Shown in pieces: positions 45,601 through 54,952 of a DNA stretch of 64,000 nucleotides (within the stretch, counting starts at the first letter, position 1; each line of letters opens with the position of its first letter). A program made the position numbers and the translations under genes. A model generated the notes under the pieces. It was not told where the DNA came from. It ran no database searches and worked only from the letters and a program-made list of their open reading frames with translations. The DNA comes from Flavobacteriales bacterium (GTDB lineage: Bacteria > Bacteroidota > Bacteroidia > Flavobacteriales > Flavobacteriaceae): NCBI GenBank assembly GCA_017303755.1, contig JAFLBS010000002.1, positions 62,001 through 126,000 of the forward strand. The letters are read 5' to 3'.

Positions 45601-46170
45601 AAGAAATTTTTAAGACAACTTTTTATAACACCAATTATTGAAGTTTTAGAAATGGACATGACTTCTGATACAACATTTAACTCATCTTATGTTCACACTA
45701 CATCTGGTGGAATTAAGAAAATTTTAGCGTATAATCTGCAAACACCTTTAACTCCATTTGGTAATGTCTCTGATTATTTATATAATCTAATATCAACTGT
45801 TTACAATATTCCAGGAACAACCACACCAATTGGCGCAAAATATGATTCTTACTATAGGATGTTTTTCTTTGAAGAAGACGGATGTCGTTTTAATTCCTCG
45901 GGGGTTTACGCTGATTTAAACGGATCACAAAGTGGAAACAATATTGTTGGTTTTATCACAGCTAATGATGCAACAGCGTCACATGAGTTTTTACATTCAA
46001 CGAAACTACCTCACTCTTTTGCTGCATTTGAAGCAAGTAAATACGCTAAATTTACTTATGAACCCTATAAAACCGATAACATAATGGATTACTCTCATCA
46101 TGTTAGTATAGATAGATTGTCATTGTGGGATTGGCAGAGTGAAGTTGCTGAAAAAGACCCTGAACCTTAA
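42661..46170 (+). CDS. Large metzincin-like metalloprotease
   Basis: A 1169-residue protein with no signal peptide. The last 70 residues hold HEFLHSTKLPH (H1108, E1109, H1112, H1118), the HExxHxxGxxH metzincin zinc site except for Lys in place of Gly, followed 24 residues later by a Met-turn NIMDYS (M1142). The remaining 1100 residues are beta-rich and unrecognised, with several proline-rich joints (for example VPPALPPQILP). The catalytic domain at the extreme C-terminus of a giant signal-less protein is unusual. It is preceded by the subtilase-like gene and followed by a lipoprotein gene. Confidence 0.72.
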   Translation: MSTIFDFTYNLNTLEAQSAILASVAAAKKKEYEPTSHFFSDQTLLSAIVASNYGTDAFGPVTGSETTKYRTTSIVRTASTNPVKLFAICDGQLLIQPQTGDNTKVNLILKPTTSYSPLKIKYFIYRGVNKSDLIDANILKPVDNEDSNQPFFLRKLWEKFIAFNQPFYDQGIISTPPDTFPAFLIGYGESDDPKITIEYYFTRKINDNFFQIPTCSMGDHLGNFTGQIGLDIVLDHGDYGLVNQEELFKLDLAFARLKENVLDTSTILSSTATKIKRYKENIHQFIDPAAFWGSHIESGNVKLFDNPTGIKTNNDIYTLLVSKYQTRNKLYLYIQGEKNRSYNYFEATRKVYGFDPAGKLNQVNGWPITIEEITLTTATTTFKEGKNIQLEFSIDTSINELDRHVSIDIIAPNNNTSKYPLLSRPKNPAVVPAILIDKTPAVTLLFPVNGLKSCSSFTFIYANLKQEFPIKDYFNELWPVNIISNFYLPSGEINLTSWCTYDKSRMVNLDEVNSFGASIQNKVVFDNGITQALVGPNLPTKKRRLYIAALKRNTNHDTESDSLNIDTITSGLAVKTSSIEDYALNLYNDKDFVPYKGTFSDGADTINSITLFHNNSLTKKNSYFHLGITDEEYNKLVYDNVAVPIVVPPALPPQILPIDADNVFFNLEEELTFATQNVKKYKLGLRYEDSSGVISTVFPTSPANDVFVYTLDGLYFFSKEYSLFHQFSESYPKAKVNFRVKLPYAGDFGFDWMRIADTGAPGDFDYKNHVGKLYSDAAHTNVELNSNTYTGHFLKLDKLFNKLKLHYKPYPMQFTGSNVVDKYYVPILSLYPPYVVPPSPSPDLDRQNIFIAPYNDDMNRLAKLTLKIEVSEEPVKMELDFDNTKFSITPTILPKTVGSHSVDVEVKSLSDFGTEQLIRVKAYYSNSGVLNSVGKTIGVLRVKPNSKAHRGSKKVLFVLVKTNINGTVKVPSGNSKALFMKKFLRQLFITPIIEVLEMDMTSDTTFNSSYVHTTSGGIKKILAYNLQTPLTPFGNVSDYLYNLISTVYNIPGTTTPIGAKYDSYYRMFFFEEDGCRFNSSGVYADLNGSQSGNNIVGFITANDATASHEFLHSTKLPHSFAAFEASKYAKFTYEPYKTDNIMDYSHHVSIDRLSLWDWQSEVAEKDPEP

Positions 46171-46179
46171 TAAAATAAA

Positions 46180-46971
46180 ATGCGATTTTTAATTCAATTA
46201 TTAATGATTATAACCATAATAGGTTGTCATTCACAAAAAAAGAACCTAATGAGTATACCAAAACTAAATAAAAACATAGAAAAATTGAGTGATGTGTTTT
46301 TATCACCAAATGATACTGTTATTGCAAAAAAAACAGATGAAGGAAATGAAAGTGAAAAGCTATTCGTTAATTATTCAAGGAGTTATTATGGAGGAAAAAA
46401 TTATGAGGTAAATGATCAAAATCAAAATAGAATTGCTTATCTAAACGAACTAAGTGATGGCAGCTATTCAGGATTAGATTATACTCAAAATCCGGTTATG
46501 GGAATTTCGAGAGAGTTTTACCCAAATGGTAGTATTAAAAGTAAGGGTATAATTTGTTGGTTTGGATTCAATTTAGGGTTTTGGTATTATTTTGATGAAG
46601 ATGGAAAAATTATTAAAACCATCAATCATGATGAAGGGTTTAATTTTACATATGAACAAATTTTTAGATTTTGCGAAGAAAGAAACATCCCATTGGATAA
46701 GAAGTATTCAGGTTTCAGAACAAAGATATGGAAGCAAATAATTTCAAATAGCGTAAAGTATTGGCATATTGAGTTTCCAATTATAGAAAATTTTAACGAT
46801 CAGGATTTTAAAATTTCAAAAGAAGATTTAGAATCAGGAAAATATATAAGATTAAATGAGGTTGAATGTATTAAGAGAGTCAATCGCCATATAAAGCTTG
46901 ATGGGAATAGTGGAGAAATTCTTGAAGATGAAGAAAACCCACTTCCACTTGATAATGAAAATAAGGATTAA
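46180..46971 (+). CDS. Lipoprotein with MORN-like repeat
   Basis: A 263-residue protein with a lipoprotein signal (MRFLIQLLMIITIIGC, acylation Cys at residue 16). The middle has a MORN-type pattern (REFYPNGSIKSKGII and WYYFDEDGKII), as in MORN_2 or antitoxin YwqK-like proteins. The C-terminal 110 residues are unrecognised. It is the only clearly membrane-anchored product in this stretch of the operon and could tether or protect against the flanking proteins. Ten bases separate it from the metalloprotease gene. Confidence 0.7.
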   Translation: MRFLIQLLMIITIIGCHSQKKNLMSIPKLNKNIEKLSDVFLSPNDTVIAKKTDEGNESEKLFVNYSRSYYGGKNYEVNDQNQNRIAYLNELSDGSYSGLDYTQNPVMGISREFYPNGSIKSKGIICWFGFNLGFWYYFDEDGKIIKTINHDEGFNFTYEQIFRFCEERNIPLDKKYSGFRTKIWKQIISNSVKYWHIEFPIIENFNDQDFKISKEDLESGKYIRLNEVECIKRVNRHIKLDGNSGEILEDEENPLPLDNENKD

Positions 46972-47055
46972 TTGGTATTAAGACTTTATTGATTCACTAA
47001 AAAAAGTAATAATTAATTTAATTGATACCAAAAACTAGTTAAAATTAGTATAACC

Positions 47056-50000
47056 ATGCCAGAAACACCAACCGAATATAGATACTATCCTGCGCTTTCA
47101 GATATAATGAAAACGGATGATTTGCCCGATTTTTTAAGTTTTATAAAAGATGGGTTACAAGCAATTTTTGATAAAATATATTACAAAGATTATCAGGTAT
47201 CAAAAAGTATATCGGGTAGTAGTGCATTTTATAGCTTGGATTTAGTCAGTAGAACTAAAATTGCACTTGAGTTACCTGGCACTAACATCTACTTTGTGTT
47301 AAATCCAGATTACGAGGATTCAAATATTTCCTCATTTCCTGTAACTGTTTTTTGGCAGTGGGAGGTTATGCGGTACATTAGGTATTTTGATGTTAATGGA
47401 TTTTCATTCTCACCCGAAGATTTTTATAATTTAGCTTTGGAAATTTTAAATGTGAGTGAGGAGCAAGTATTGCAATTAGCTGTAAACACTTTTGTAACTT
47501 CCTCCAATCCATCTATATCTAAACTAGATCAATTAATTGCTGACATTAATGATTTTCATGGATCAACAATTTCAATTGATACGAGTGCTTCTAATCAGCT
47601 GCAAGAATTAATTATTCAGATAGAACTAATCAACAAAAAAGTTTTCCCAACTGTTTTTGCTCTTTATGTTTTGGCCAATGATTTAGAAACGACTAAGCAA
47701 AAAATAAATACATTTTTTTCCTCTTTTATACCAAACGACATTGATGAATACATTAAGAACATAATTACACCGAAAGCTCGAGTAACGTTAAAATTATCAG
47801 CAGCCATTGAATTTCCGAGAACTATTTTAATACCATGGAAAGACAATGGTTCTGGCACTCTTGTAAGAGATGAAGAAGAGTCTCATATTGCAAGATTTCA
47901 ATTTGCTGAAGCATTACTTTATGCAGATACTCAAGCTGGAATCGGTTATAATTTGGAATTAGCGGGTACACTAAATCCTACATATTGTGAGATTGGTAAA
48001 ACAGGGATGTTACTTCAAATTGAAAGTTTAAAATTAGACTTAAGTAAAAAAACAAATATTCCAGAGGCCGATGCAGACGGGAGACCTAATGATTTTACAG
48101 GTGTTTATGCTCGAGCTATTTCTGTTACTTTACCGGCAAAATGGTTTAATGATGAAACACCTCCTGGCGGTACTTTAACCACGTTGAGAATTGGAGGATA
48201 TGAACTTTTAGTTGGAACGGGAGGAATATCGGGAACTATTGCATTAGAGTCTGTTTCATTGATCACACCTGGTCAAACACCATATTATTATGAGGATAAG
48301 TTTAATTTAAATTATCCTTTAATATTATTTCAAAAAAATAGTACGACTCAAGAAATTGATGAAGTTTCTGTTGGAGATATAACTGAATTAAAAAGTTTGT
48401 TGTTTCCTCCAGCAGCAACACAAATGCCTATTTATTCGTTTAAATTTCCTGTAACATTAGTAGAACTTCCTGGAGTTGGTGGTCAAACTAGAACATTTAC
48501 AACTCTAAGTGAGTATCAATTATATTTAACTGGTTTATCGGATGGTATTTTATGGAAAAAACTTGGAGGAGCAGACGGTTTTAGAGTAGGTTTTCAAAAA
48601 TTCGACATCACTTTTAAACAAAATAAAGTAGTATCTTCCAACATTAGAGGAGCACTAGAAATTAAAAAGTTTGTATATCCAGAAGGCGCAAAAGATGCCA
48701 ATGGTAATACGATTCCATATCCAACTATAGTTAATATAGGGATTGAAGGGCATTTGAGCGATAACGGAGATTTCAATCTTACTGCCTCTGCAGCTCCACC
48801 TTTTCCAATAGAGTTGAAAGATGTATTTACCTACCATCTTAAAAGTGTCGAATTAGGTAAAGAAGAAGAAAATTTTTACATAGGAACGGCGGGAACACTC
48901 CAATTTGAAGGTTTTTTGAAAGACACTATGGGGCTGGGGCCAATTGAAATTGAACGATTACGGATTTATAGTGATGGTAGTATAGAACTAAAAGGTGGTT
49001 CAGTTCAGTTGGTAAAACCAATTGTGCTAAAATTAGGGCCAGTAGAAATTACTGTAAGCGCTATTCATTATGGCTCACATCAGAAAGAAGTTGATGGTGT
49101 GATGCGCAAGTTCAATTATTTTGGATTTGATGGAGGTATAAGTGTTGACCCGCTTGGTGTTGAAATTCGTGGTGATGGAGTTAAATTCTACTATTGTGTA
49201 GATGAGTTGCCCGACAAACCAAATCCTTATTTACATATACAGACATTGTACTTAGATTTAACTATACCAGCAAAATCACCTGTTGCGATTATCAACGGAT
49301 GGTTGTCAATACCCGAGCCAGGTGTGTCTAAAGAATATGCTGGAGGTATCAAAATACAAATACCTAAAGCAAAAATATCGGGAAGTGCCGATATGAAGCT
49401 TATGCCAAAATACCCCGCTTTTATAATTGATGCAGAGATTGACTTGCCTGCGCCGATTCCGTTGGGAACCTTTGCTATTTATGGATTTAGAGGATTGTTA
49501 GGTTATCGTTATGTAGCTGAAAAAGAAGCAATAGGGTTAGTGTCTGGAGTTAACACTTGGTACGAATATTACAAAGCACCACAACGAGGTATTAATGTTA
49601 GAAAGTTCAATGGTCCCGACAAAACTAAACAAGCTGGCAAACCTTTTTCTATTGGAGCAGGAGCATCTTTGGGAACTTCAGCTGATAACGGAACTATTTT
49701 GAACATTAAAGCGATGGTATTACTTTCCATTCCATCATTATTTATGATTGATGGAAGAGCATCAGTACTATCAGCCCGACTCGGATTGGAAGATACAAAA
49801 GATCCACCTTTCTTTGCCTTTGTTGCATTAGGTGACGACTCTATTGAATTTGGTTTTGGAGCTGACTTTAAAATGCCAACTAAAACTGGAAAAATATTAA
49901 CTGTTTATGCTGATGTTGGAGCAGGATTTTTCTTTAAAAATCAAAAACCATGGTATGTCAATATAGGTACTAAAACAAATCCTATTACAGCAAGAATACT

Positions 50001-53000
50001 GACGTTACTCACTATTAAGAGTTATGTAATGCTTTCTGCTAAAGGAATTGAAGCCGGTGCTCGAGGAGAGTTTAATTTTGACCGAAATTATGGAGTAATT
50101 AAAGTTAAGGCTCATGCATTCATTGAAGTTGGCGGACGCATAAGTTTTGAACGACCACAATTGGGTGCTTATTTAGAAGCAGGTGTAAGTGCCAGTATCA
50201 AAGTATTGTTTGTACATCTTAGTTTGGATGTAGGGATATTGTTTGGTGTTGAAGTTCCTAAGCCTTTCTTGTTGTATGGAAAATTCTATTTCAGAATACG
50301 CATCAAAGTATGGAGAATTACTTTATTTAAATTCAGTGGACATCTTGAAGTGGTATGGAATTTCAATAAAAATGTTGACAGAACCCCAATTAATCCATTA
50401 ATTAATGAAGACAATTTTGGCTCTATACCTTATTTGGTAAAAGGAGTGAACATGCTCTCTAATGAACTTTTCAATTTAGCACCATTGAGTGGAATGCCAG
50501 GATTAAATGAATCGCCTTTGAGTGCATCAAATGGAGCAATAATGGAGCATGTTATTCCGCTAGATACCTACATTGATATCAAGACTGAAAAAGGATTATT
50601 ACCAGGTAATTTACAGAATCCACAAAATTCTGTGAATCGATTAATTGGAGGTATTAACAATCCACCCAAAAATTATGTTGATTTAGTTCCACCTGTGAGT
50701 TCAATTAGAGGGAGAAATATACGACAGGTTGCCCACACGTATGCCATTGATGAAATAGCGATTAAATTTTGGGATGGAACTACATGGCAGAATTATCACC
50801 CGTATGAAGCTATGTATCCTTTGGATTTTCCTAATAATCCAACATTACAGAATTTAAAAATTGGGCAATTTCAAAAAACAGATGGACAATACAATACCGT
50901 CAGAATTTTAGCGACAACTCCTCTCTCATACACTGAGCAAGGACAGCCAGGTTGGTATGTTCCTGAACAATATGGTATAAATGCATCTACTTTGTTTTGT
51001 GAGGGAGAAGCAATAAGCCCCAAATGTGCTGGATTTTTGCAAAAGCCATTACACGCTCATTACAATTGTTGGAATCCTAATACACCTGTGCTTTCTAATG
51101 ATGTTGCTTTCATACTTTTGACCTCAAATCAACAAGATGATGCCTATATTACTGATGAAAGTAATGTATTTAATATCGCAAAATCACTTGCTTTTGATAA
51201 TTGGAATTCCATGGAAATAGTACTGCCAGATCCATCCGTTCAGATAGGTCTGAAATTAAGTAATTTTTCAGATGGTGTTAAAATAAAATACTATTCTATT
51301 ATAATCAGTGACGAGAATGATGAACTTTTTAATGTTGTATATGGAAACCCTGATCCTAGTGCATTAAATGTTAACGAACCTTATGAAATTATTGTAACTG
51401 GAACTGATCTTAATCAACAAATTCAGTACAATCATCCAGAATGGAAAGCCGTTTCAAAAGTTGAAGTAGAACCATTGTTTGATAGTAATGTAAGTCAGCA
51501 AATAGCTGCCATTAGTGAGCAAATAGCGGTTATTGAAAACGATAATATGTTGATTAACTTGGGTATTTTGCAAGGTGACATTTTGCCCACAGATGCATTA
51601 GAAGATGAATTGCATCAATTGGTTTGCGGAGCCAGTTCTTTTGGAACTAATATTACCTCTTTTATAAACAGGTATTCAAAACCAGAGAAACTCAACTACT
51701 ATTATTCTAAAGAGTTTTTTGAGAATGACTTAAACTTCATTTACTCGATTGGAACAACCGAAAAGAATGGCCTTATCAGTAAAATCAATCCCAACGGATC
51801 ATTGGTATGGGAGCGAAGTTATCACTTATCAAATGATAAAGAGCCACTGGTGTTTAAGCGAATCATTCAATTGAAGAGTCAAGATGAAAGTGAGTTTAAA
51901 TACATAGTTTATGCTACAACAAAAAATGCTCAATATATTCTTAGCTTCGATCCTGTTGATGGAACAATATCATGGATGAAGAAAATAATGTGGAGGGATG
52001 TAGATGTATTTGTTCATTTAGTGCCAAGTAAAAAAGATTTTACATTTTTCTTGGTTATATCCGATCGGAATCAGATTGATCGAAATAGATACCCTTACGC
52101 GATTAAGTTTAATTCTGAGGGTACCATCATAACAGGAAAATTTTTGGTAATAGAAAAAGATGAGTTTATCGTCAATTCAATTTGTGAAGATAATGATGGT
52201 TTTGTAGTTGCAGGGAGATTTATTGAGGGAGATTATAAAGATTCTGTAAGCTTAATCGTTAAGTTGGATAACAATTTAAAAATTGTAAACTCTCAAATCA
52301 TAAGTGAATCGTATACTACAATTCACGACATAAAAATTGTGAGTGATAACAGGTACTTAATTTCTGGTTATGATAATAAAAGAGATGGAATTTTTGTCTC
52401 TCTAATTGAAGGAGAAGGAGGTTTTGCTTCGTACTATATTCCTAATACTTTAAATCATCGTTCATCATTGCAGTTGGCAGAGGAAAGCGAGCGTTTCTAC
52501 TTACTGTTAAGTGATGATTACAATGGTGTACTGAATCAATTGGATTTTAATTTTAATATGATTTGGTCAAAAGACATTTACTTTGTTAATTCTACCAATG
52601 GAATAAGAAATTTCACTTTTAATCCTCAAAGCCAAAAAATCACTCTTAATTGTTTTAACCAAGCGGAAGGATCTTTGGTGGTTCACACAAAAGAAGACTT
52701 TGAAAGTTGCTTGACTAGAACACTTGATTATGCGATTCAAAGGTATGAGATAAGAATTAATAAAGTGATTATCAAGGAGGAGAAATATGAAGCAGACCTG
52801 GTTTTAGTGAGTCCGAGATTGATAACTCTAAATTCAAGTGTAAAACAATATTGTCAATCCTCTGGTTGTGATGATGAAAATCCTGTTGTGTGTGAATTGT
52901 ATTCAACTATTTTAAGCATAAATGGAAACTGTTTAGTTGATCCTACTAATTCTCAGAATATCAATTTTGAGGTTGTGTATGATTGCCTGAATCAAGTTGT

Positions 53001-54942
53001 GAATCTTATAAAAGATTTTGATCCTCAATACAATTTGAATGAAAATTTGAATAATGAAATCAGTACTATTTATGTTTTCTTTTCTAATTTTTCAATTGAT
53101 TCTTACACAAATGCATGGAACTCTGTTCAATCCATACTGAATTATTTAAATGAAATTGGGAATTGTATTTGCGAATGCACACCTAAAAATTTCACGATGA
53201 TACATCAAGTGTGTTGGATGTCGATTCAAGATTATCAATATAATATTAATATCCCAAGTCAGGCCACTATTGAAGCAGATGCTCAAGCTACCATTGATGG
53301 ATTAACAAATCATATACAGCCTATATGGCGTCCTGATACACAGTATTATATTCATTTTGTTCTCAAAGATATTGTGGATAATGGTGCGAATATTGGAACC
53401 TATCCATTTACCTATGGATTCAGTACTGCTGGGCCTGTTGGGTACTTTCATACAAATGAAAAATCTACTTATGGTGATTTAGTATTAAAATCGGGAGATC
53501 GTTTGTTGAAACAAGATGATGAGTATTATATTGTTTCTGATGAAGGATTGAGAAAGCAAGATAATAGTTTGTTTATCGCTAATACTAATGGATTTATACT
53601 TGAGGACACCACTGGAATCCTAAAGGATAAAGTTTCAAAGACAATTATCATCGACCCATCGACCCAAAAACCATTAAGAGTAGCTTCACACGCCGATAAA
53701 TATGCCTTAACCTCTTTGAGACAATATATAGATTACGGTAGATCTTATCCAAATGCTGATGGTAATTTGTTGAGTGCTAAGCCACTTTTTTACGATGATA
53801 CAGAAGCTCAAACAACTCAGATTACTATTTATTACAATAAAGCTTATGCAACCAATTTCTTTAGAACTTGGGAAGAGTATCATGGTAAAGATGCTTTACC
53901 TGGTAGACTAAAAATTGTAATTAAAGATCCAGTAGAAGACGTTACTATTACTAATCCACCTTATTTAGATTATGATCCAGCCGATAATTTGTATACGAGT
54001 ATACCTCAAACCGAATTGACTTGGCAACCCGATCAGAATCCTCAAATTCCTTTCGCCATAAGTCAGTATCTCAATATGTATAATGCAGATAATTGTATAG
54101 GCCAGGTTACTATTATTAAGCCTGCATCTGAGTATGTAACTATTTTTCCGAAACATTTAAAGCCAAATAAATTATATACAGCTTTAGTGAATAATATGTT
54201 TGATGTTAATAGAGATGGGGAATTAGTAACGATTGATGAGGAAGATATCACCACATATGAGAGCGTTGAAGTACACAAATTTGTTTTCAAGACTTCGATT
54301 TACAAAAATTTCTCTGAGCAAGTAAATAGCTTTTACAGACAGCAGGATATTGAAGGAGTTGCGGCGCAACGAAATGCCATTATTACATTTAAAAAAGCAT
54401 TTACAGCCGATGAAATTACTGCAACTTACAATACGATTCTTAATGCTAATAATGGTGCTGCCAATCAGCTTCCGATAACTGGATTTACACCCGAGATTCT
54501 TGCTACATTGAATAATGATTATCAACACCCTTATGATCGAGTTTTTGAAGGAATATTGGATATTAAACCTTGGGACGAACCAGTTTCTACAGAAATTACA
54601 ATTATTAAAAACTTGACTACTGATGTTATAGTTGCTTTAATTATCCGAAATCCAGAACCATTTAATAATCCAAAATTTCCAATTGATGTAGTAAAAGACA
54701 CAATTGAAGTTTTAAATGCTTCTAGTAATAATCCTTATAGTGTCTTGTTTTCTAAGGACAATTCTCAAGCTATAATTATGAATCAGAATCATTCTATCAC
54801 TGGAAACCTTGACTTAAAATTCAAGTATAAGGTATATAAAGACACAGTTCCTCCTTCTAACCTTGGATCAAACTACACTAGTTATCCAAACTATCCTGTG
54901 GTTAGCGAAGTGGTTATCAACGTAGATTTGTCAAACAATTAA
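47056..54942 (+). CDS. Giant 2628-residue protein with propeller and Cys-rich module
   Basis: No signal peptide, transmembrane helix or known catalytic motif seen. Residues 1-1150 are beta-rich; about 640-1120 contain repeated Gly/Asp-rich strands (for example FGFGADFKMPT) resembling the long beta proteins annotated DUF6603, a match from memory. Residues 1545-1900 form propeller-like repeats (YSIGTTEKNGLISKINPNG, VWERSY). Residues 1925-2040 form a helical Cys-rich module (VCELYSTILSINGNC ending CICEC). The C-terminal 500 residues are beta sandwiches with Ig-like spacing. The propeller and Cys modules recur at the N-terminus of the next protein. It is probably structural; a tail, spike or surface lattice role is speculation. 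Confidence 0.65.
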   Translation: MPETPTEYRYYPALSDIMKTDDLPDFLSFIKDGLQAIFDKIYYKDYQVSKSISGSSAFYSLDLVSRTKIALELPGTNIYFVLNPDYEDSNISSFPVTVFWQWEVMRYIRYFDVNGFSFSPEDFYNLALEILNVSEEQVLQLAVNTFVTSSNPSISKLDQLIADINDFHGSTISIDTSASNQLQELIIQIELINKKVFPTVFALYVLANDLETTKQKINTFFSSFIPNDIDEYIKNIITPKARVTLKLSAAIEFPRTILIPWKDNGSGTLVRDEEESHIARFQFAEALLYADTQAGIGYNLELAGTLNPTYCEIGKTGMLLQIESLKLDLSKKTNIPEADADGRPNDFTGVYARAISVTLPAKWFNDETPPGGTLTTLRIGGYELLVGTGGISGTIALESVSLITPGQTPYYYEDKFNLNYPLILFQKNSTTQEIDEVSVGDITELKSLLFPPAATQMPIYSFKFPVTLVELPGVGGQTRTFTTLSEYQLYLTGLSDGILWKKLGGADGFRVGFQKFDITFKQNKVVSSNIRGALEIKKFVYPEGAKDANGNTIPYPTIVNIGIEGHLSDNGDFNLTASAAPPFPIELKDVFTYHLKSVELGKEEENFYIGTAGTLQFEGFLKDTMGLGPIEIERLRIYSDGSIELKGGSVQLVKPIVLKLGPVEITVSAIHYGSHQKEVDGVMRKFNYFGFDGGISVDPLGVEIRGDGVKFYYCVDELPDKPNPYLHIQTLYLDLTIPAKSPVAIINGWLSIPEPGVSKEYAGGIKIQIPKAKISGSADMKLMPKYPAFIIDAEIDLPAPIPLGTFAIYGFRGLLGYRYVAEKEAIGLVSGVNTWYEYYKAPQRGINVRKFNGPDKTKQAGKPFSIGAGASLGTSADNGTILNIKAMVLLSIPSLFMIDGRASVLSARLGLEDTKDPPFFAFVALGDDSIEFGFGADFKMPTKTGKILTVYADVGAGFFFKNQKPWYVNIGTKTNPITARILTLLTIKSYVMLSAKGIEAGARGEFNFDRNYGVIKVKAHAFIEVGGRISFERPQLGAYLEAGVSASIKVLFVHLSLDVGILFGVEVPKPFLLYGKFYFRIRIKVWRITLFKFSGHLEVVWNFNKNVDRTPINPLINEDNFGSIPYLVKGVNMLSNELFNLAPLSGMPGLNESPLSASNGAIMEHVIPLDTYIDIKTEKGLLPGNLQNPQNSVNRLIGGINNPPKNYVDLVPPVSSIRGRNIRQVAHTYAIDEIAIKFWDGTTWQNYHPYEAMYPLDFPNNPTLQNLKIGQFQKTDGQYNTVRILATTPLSYTEQGQPGWYVPEQYGINASTLFCEGEAISPKCAGFLQKPLHAHYNCWNPNTPVLSNDVAFILLTSNQQDDAYITDESNVFNIAKSLAFDNWNSMEIVLPDPSVQIGLKLSNFSDGVKIKYYSIIISDENDELFNVVYGNPDPSALNVNEPYEIIVTGTDLNQQIQYNHPEWKAVSKVEVEPLFDSNVSQQIAAISEQIAVIENDNMLINLGILQGDILPTDALEDELHQLVCGASSFGTNITSFINRYSKPEKLNYYYSKEFFENDLNFIYSIGTTEKNGLISKINPNGSLVWERSYHLSNDKEPLVFKRIIQLKSQDESEFKYIVYATTKNAQYILSFDPVDGTISWMKKIMWRDVDVFVHLVPSKKDFTFFLVISDRNQIDRNRYPYAIKFNSEGTIITGKFLVIEKDEFIVNSICEDNDGFVVAGRFIEGDYKDSVSLIVKLDNNLKIVNSQIISESYTTIHDIKIVSDNRYLISGYDNKRDGIFVSLIEGEGGFASYYIPNTLNHRSSLQLAEESERFYLLLSDDYNGVLNQLDFNFNMIWSKDIYFVNSTNGIRNFTFNPQSQKITLNCFNQAEGSLVVHTKEDFESCLTRTLDYAIQRYEIRINKVIIKEEKYEADLVLVSPRLITLNSSVKQYCQSSGCDDENPVVCELYSTILSINGNCLVDPTNSQNINFEVVYDCLNQVVNLIKDFDPQYNLNENLNNEISTIYVFFSNFSIDSYTNAWNSVQSILNYLNEIGNCICECTPKNFTMIHQVCWMSIQDYQYNINIPSQATIEADAQATIDGLTNHIQPIWRPDTQYYIHFVLKDIVDNGANIGTYPFTYGFSTAGPVGYFHTNEKSTYGDLVLKSGDRLLKQDDEYYIVSDEGLRKQDNSLFIANTNGFILEDTTGILKDKVSKTIIIDPSTQKPLRVASHADKYALTSLRQYIDYGRSYPNADGNLLSAKPLFYDDTEAQTTQITIYYNKAYATNFFRTWEEYHGKDALPGRLKIVIKDPVEDVTITNPPYLDYDPADNLYTSIPQTELTWQPDQNPQIPFAISQYLNMYNADNCIGQVTIIKPASEYVTIFPKHLKPNKLYTALVNNMFDVNRDGELVTIDEEDITTYESVEVHKFVFKTSIYKNFSEQVNSFYRQQDIEGVAAQRNAIITFKKAFTADEITATYNTILNANNGAANQLPITGFTPEILATLNNDYQHPYDRVFEGILDIKPWDEPVSTEITIIKNLTTDVIVALIIRNPEPFNNPKFPIDVVKDTIEVLNASSNNPYSVLFSKDNSQAIIMNQNHSITGNLDLKFKYKVYKDTVPPSNLGSNYTSYPNYPVVSEVVINVDLSNN

Positions 54943-54952
54943 TAAAGAAATT

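Noticed and set aside
46972-47031. Inverted repeat TTGGTAT / ATACCAA between the lipoprotein and the first giant gene
   Set aside because: Only seven base pairs with a loop of about 46 bases and no T-run; too weak to call a terminator or attenuator.
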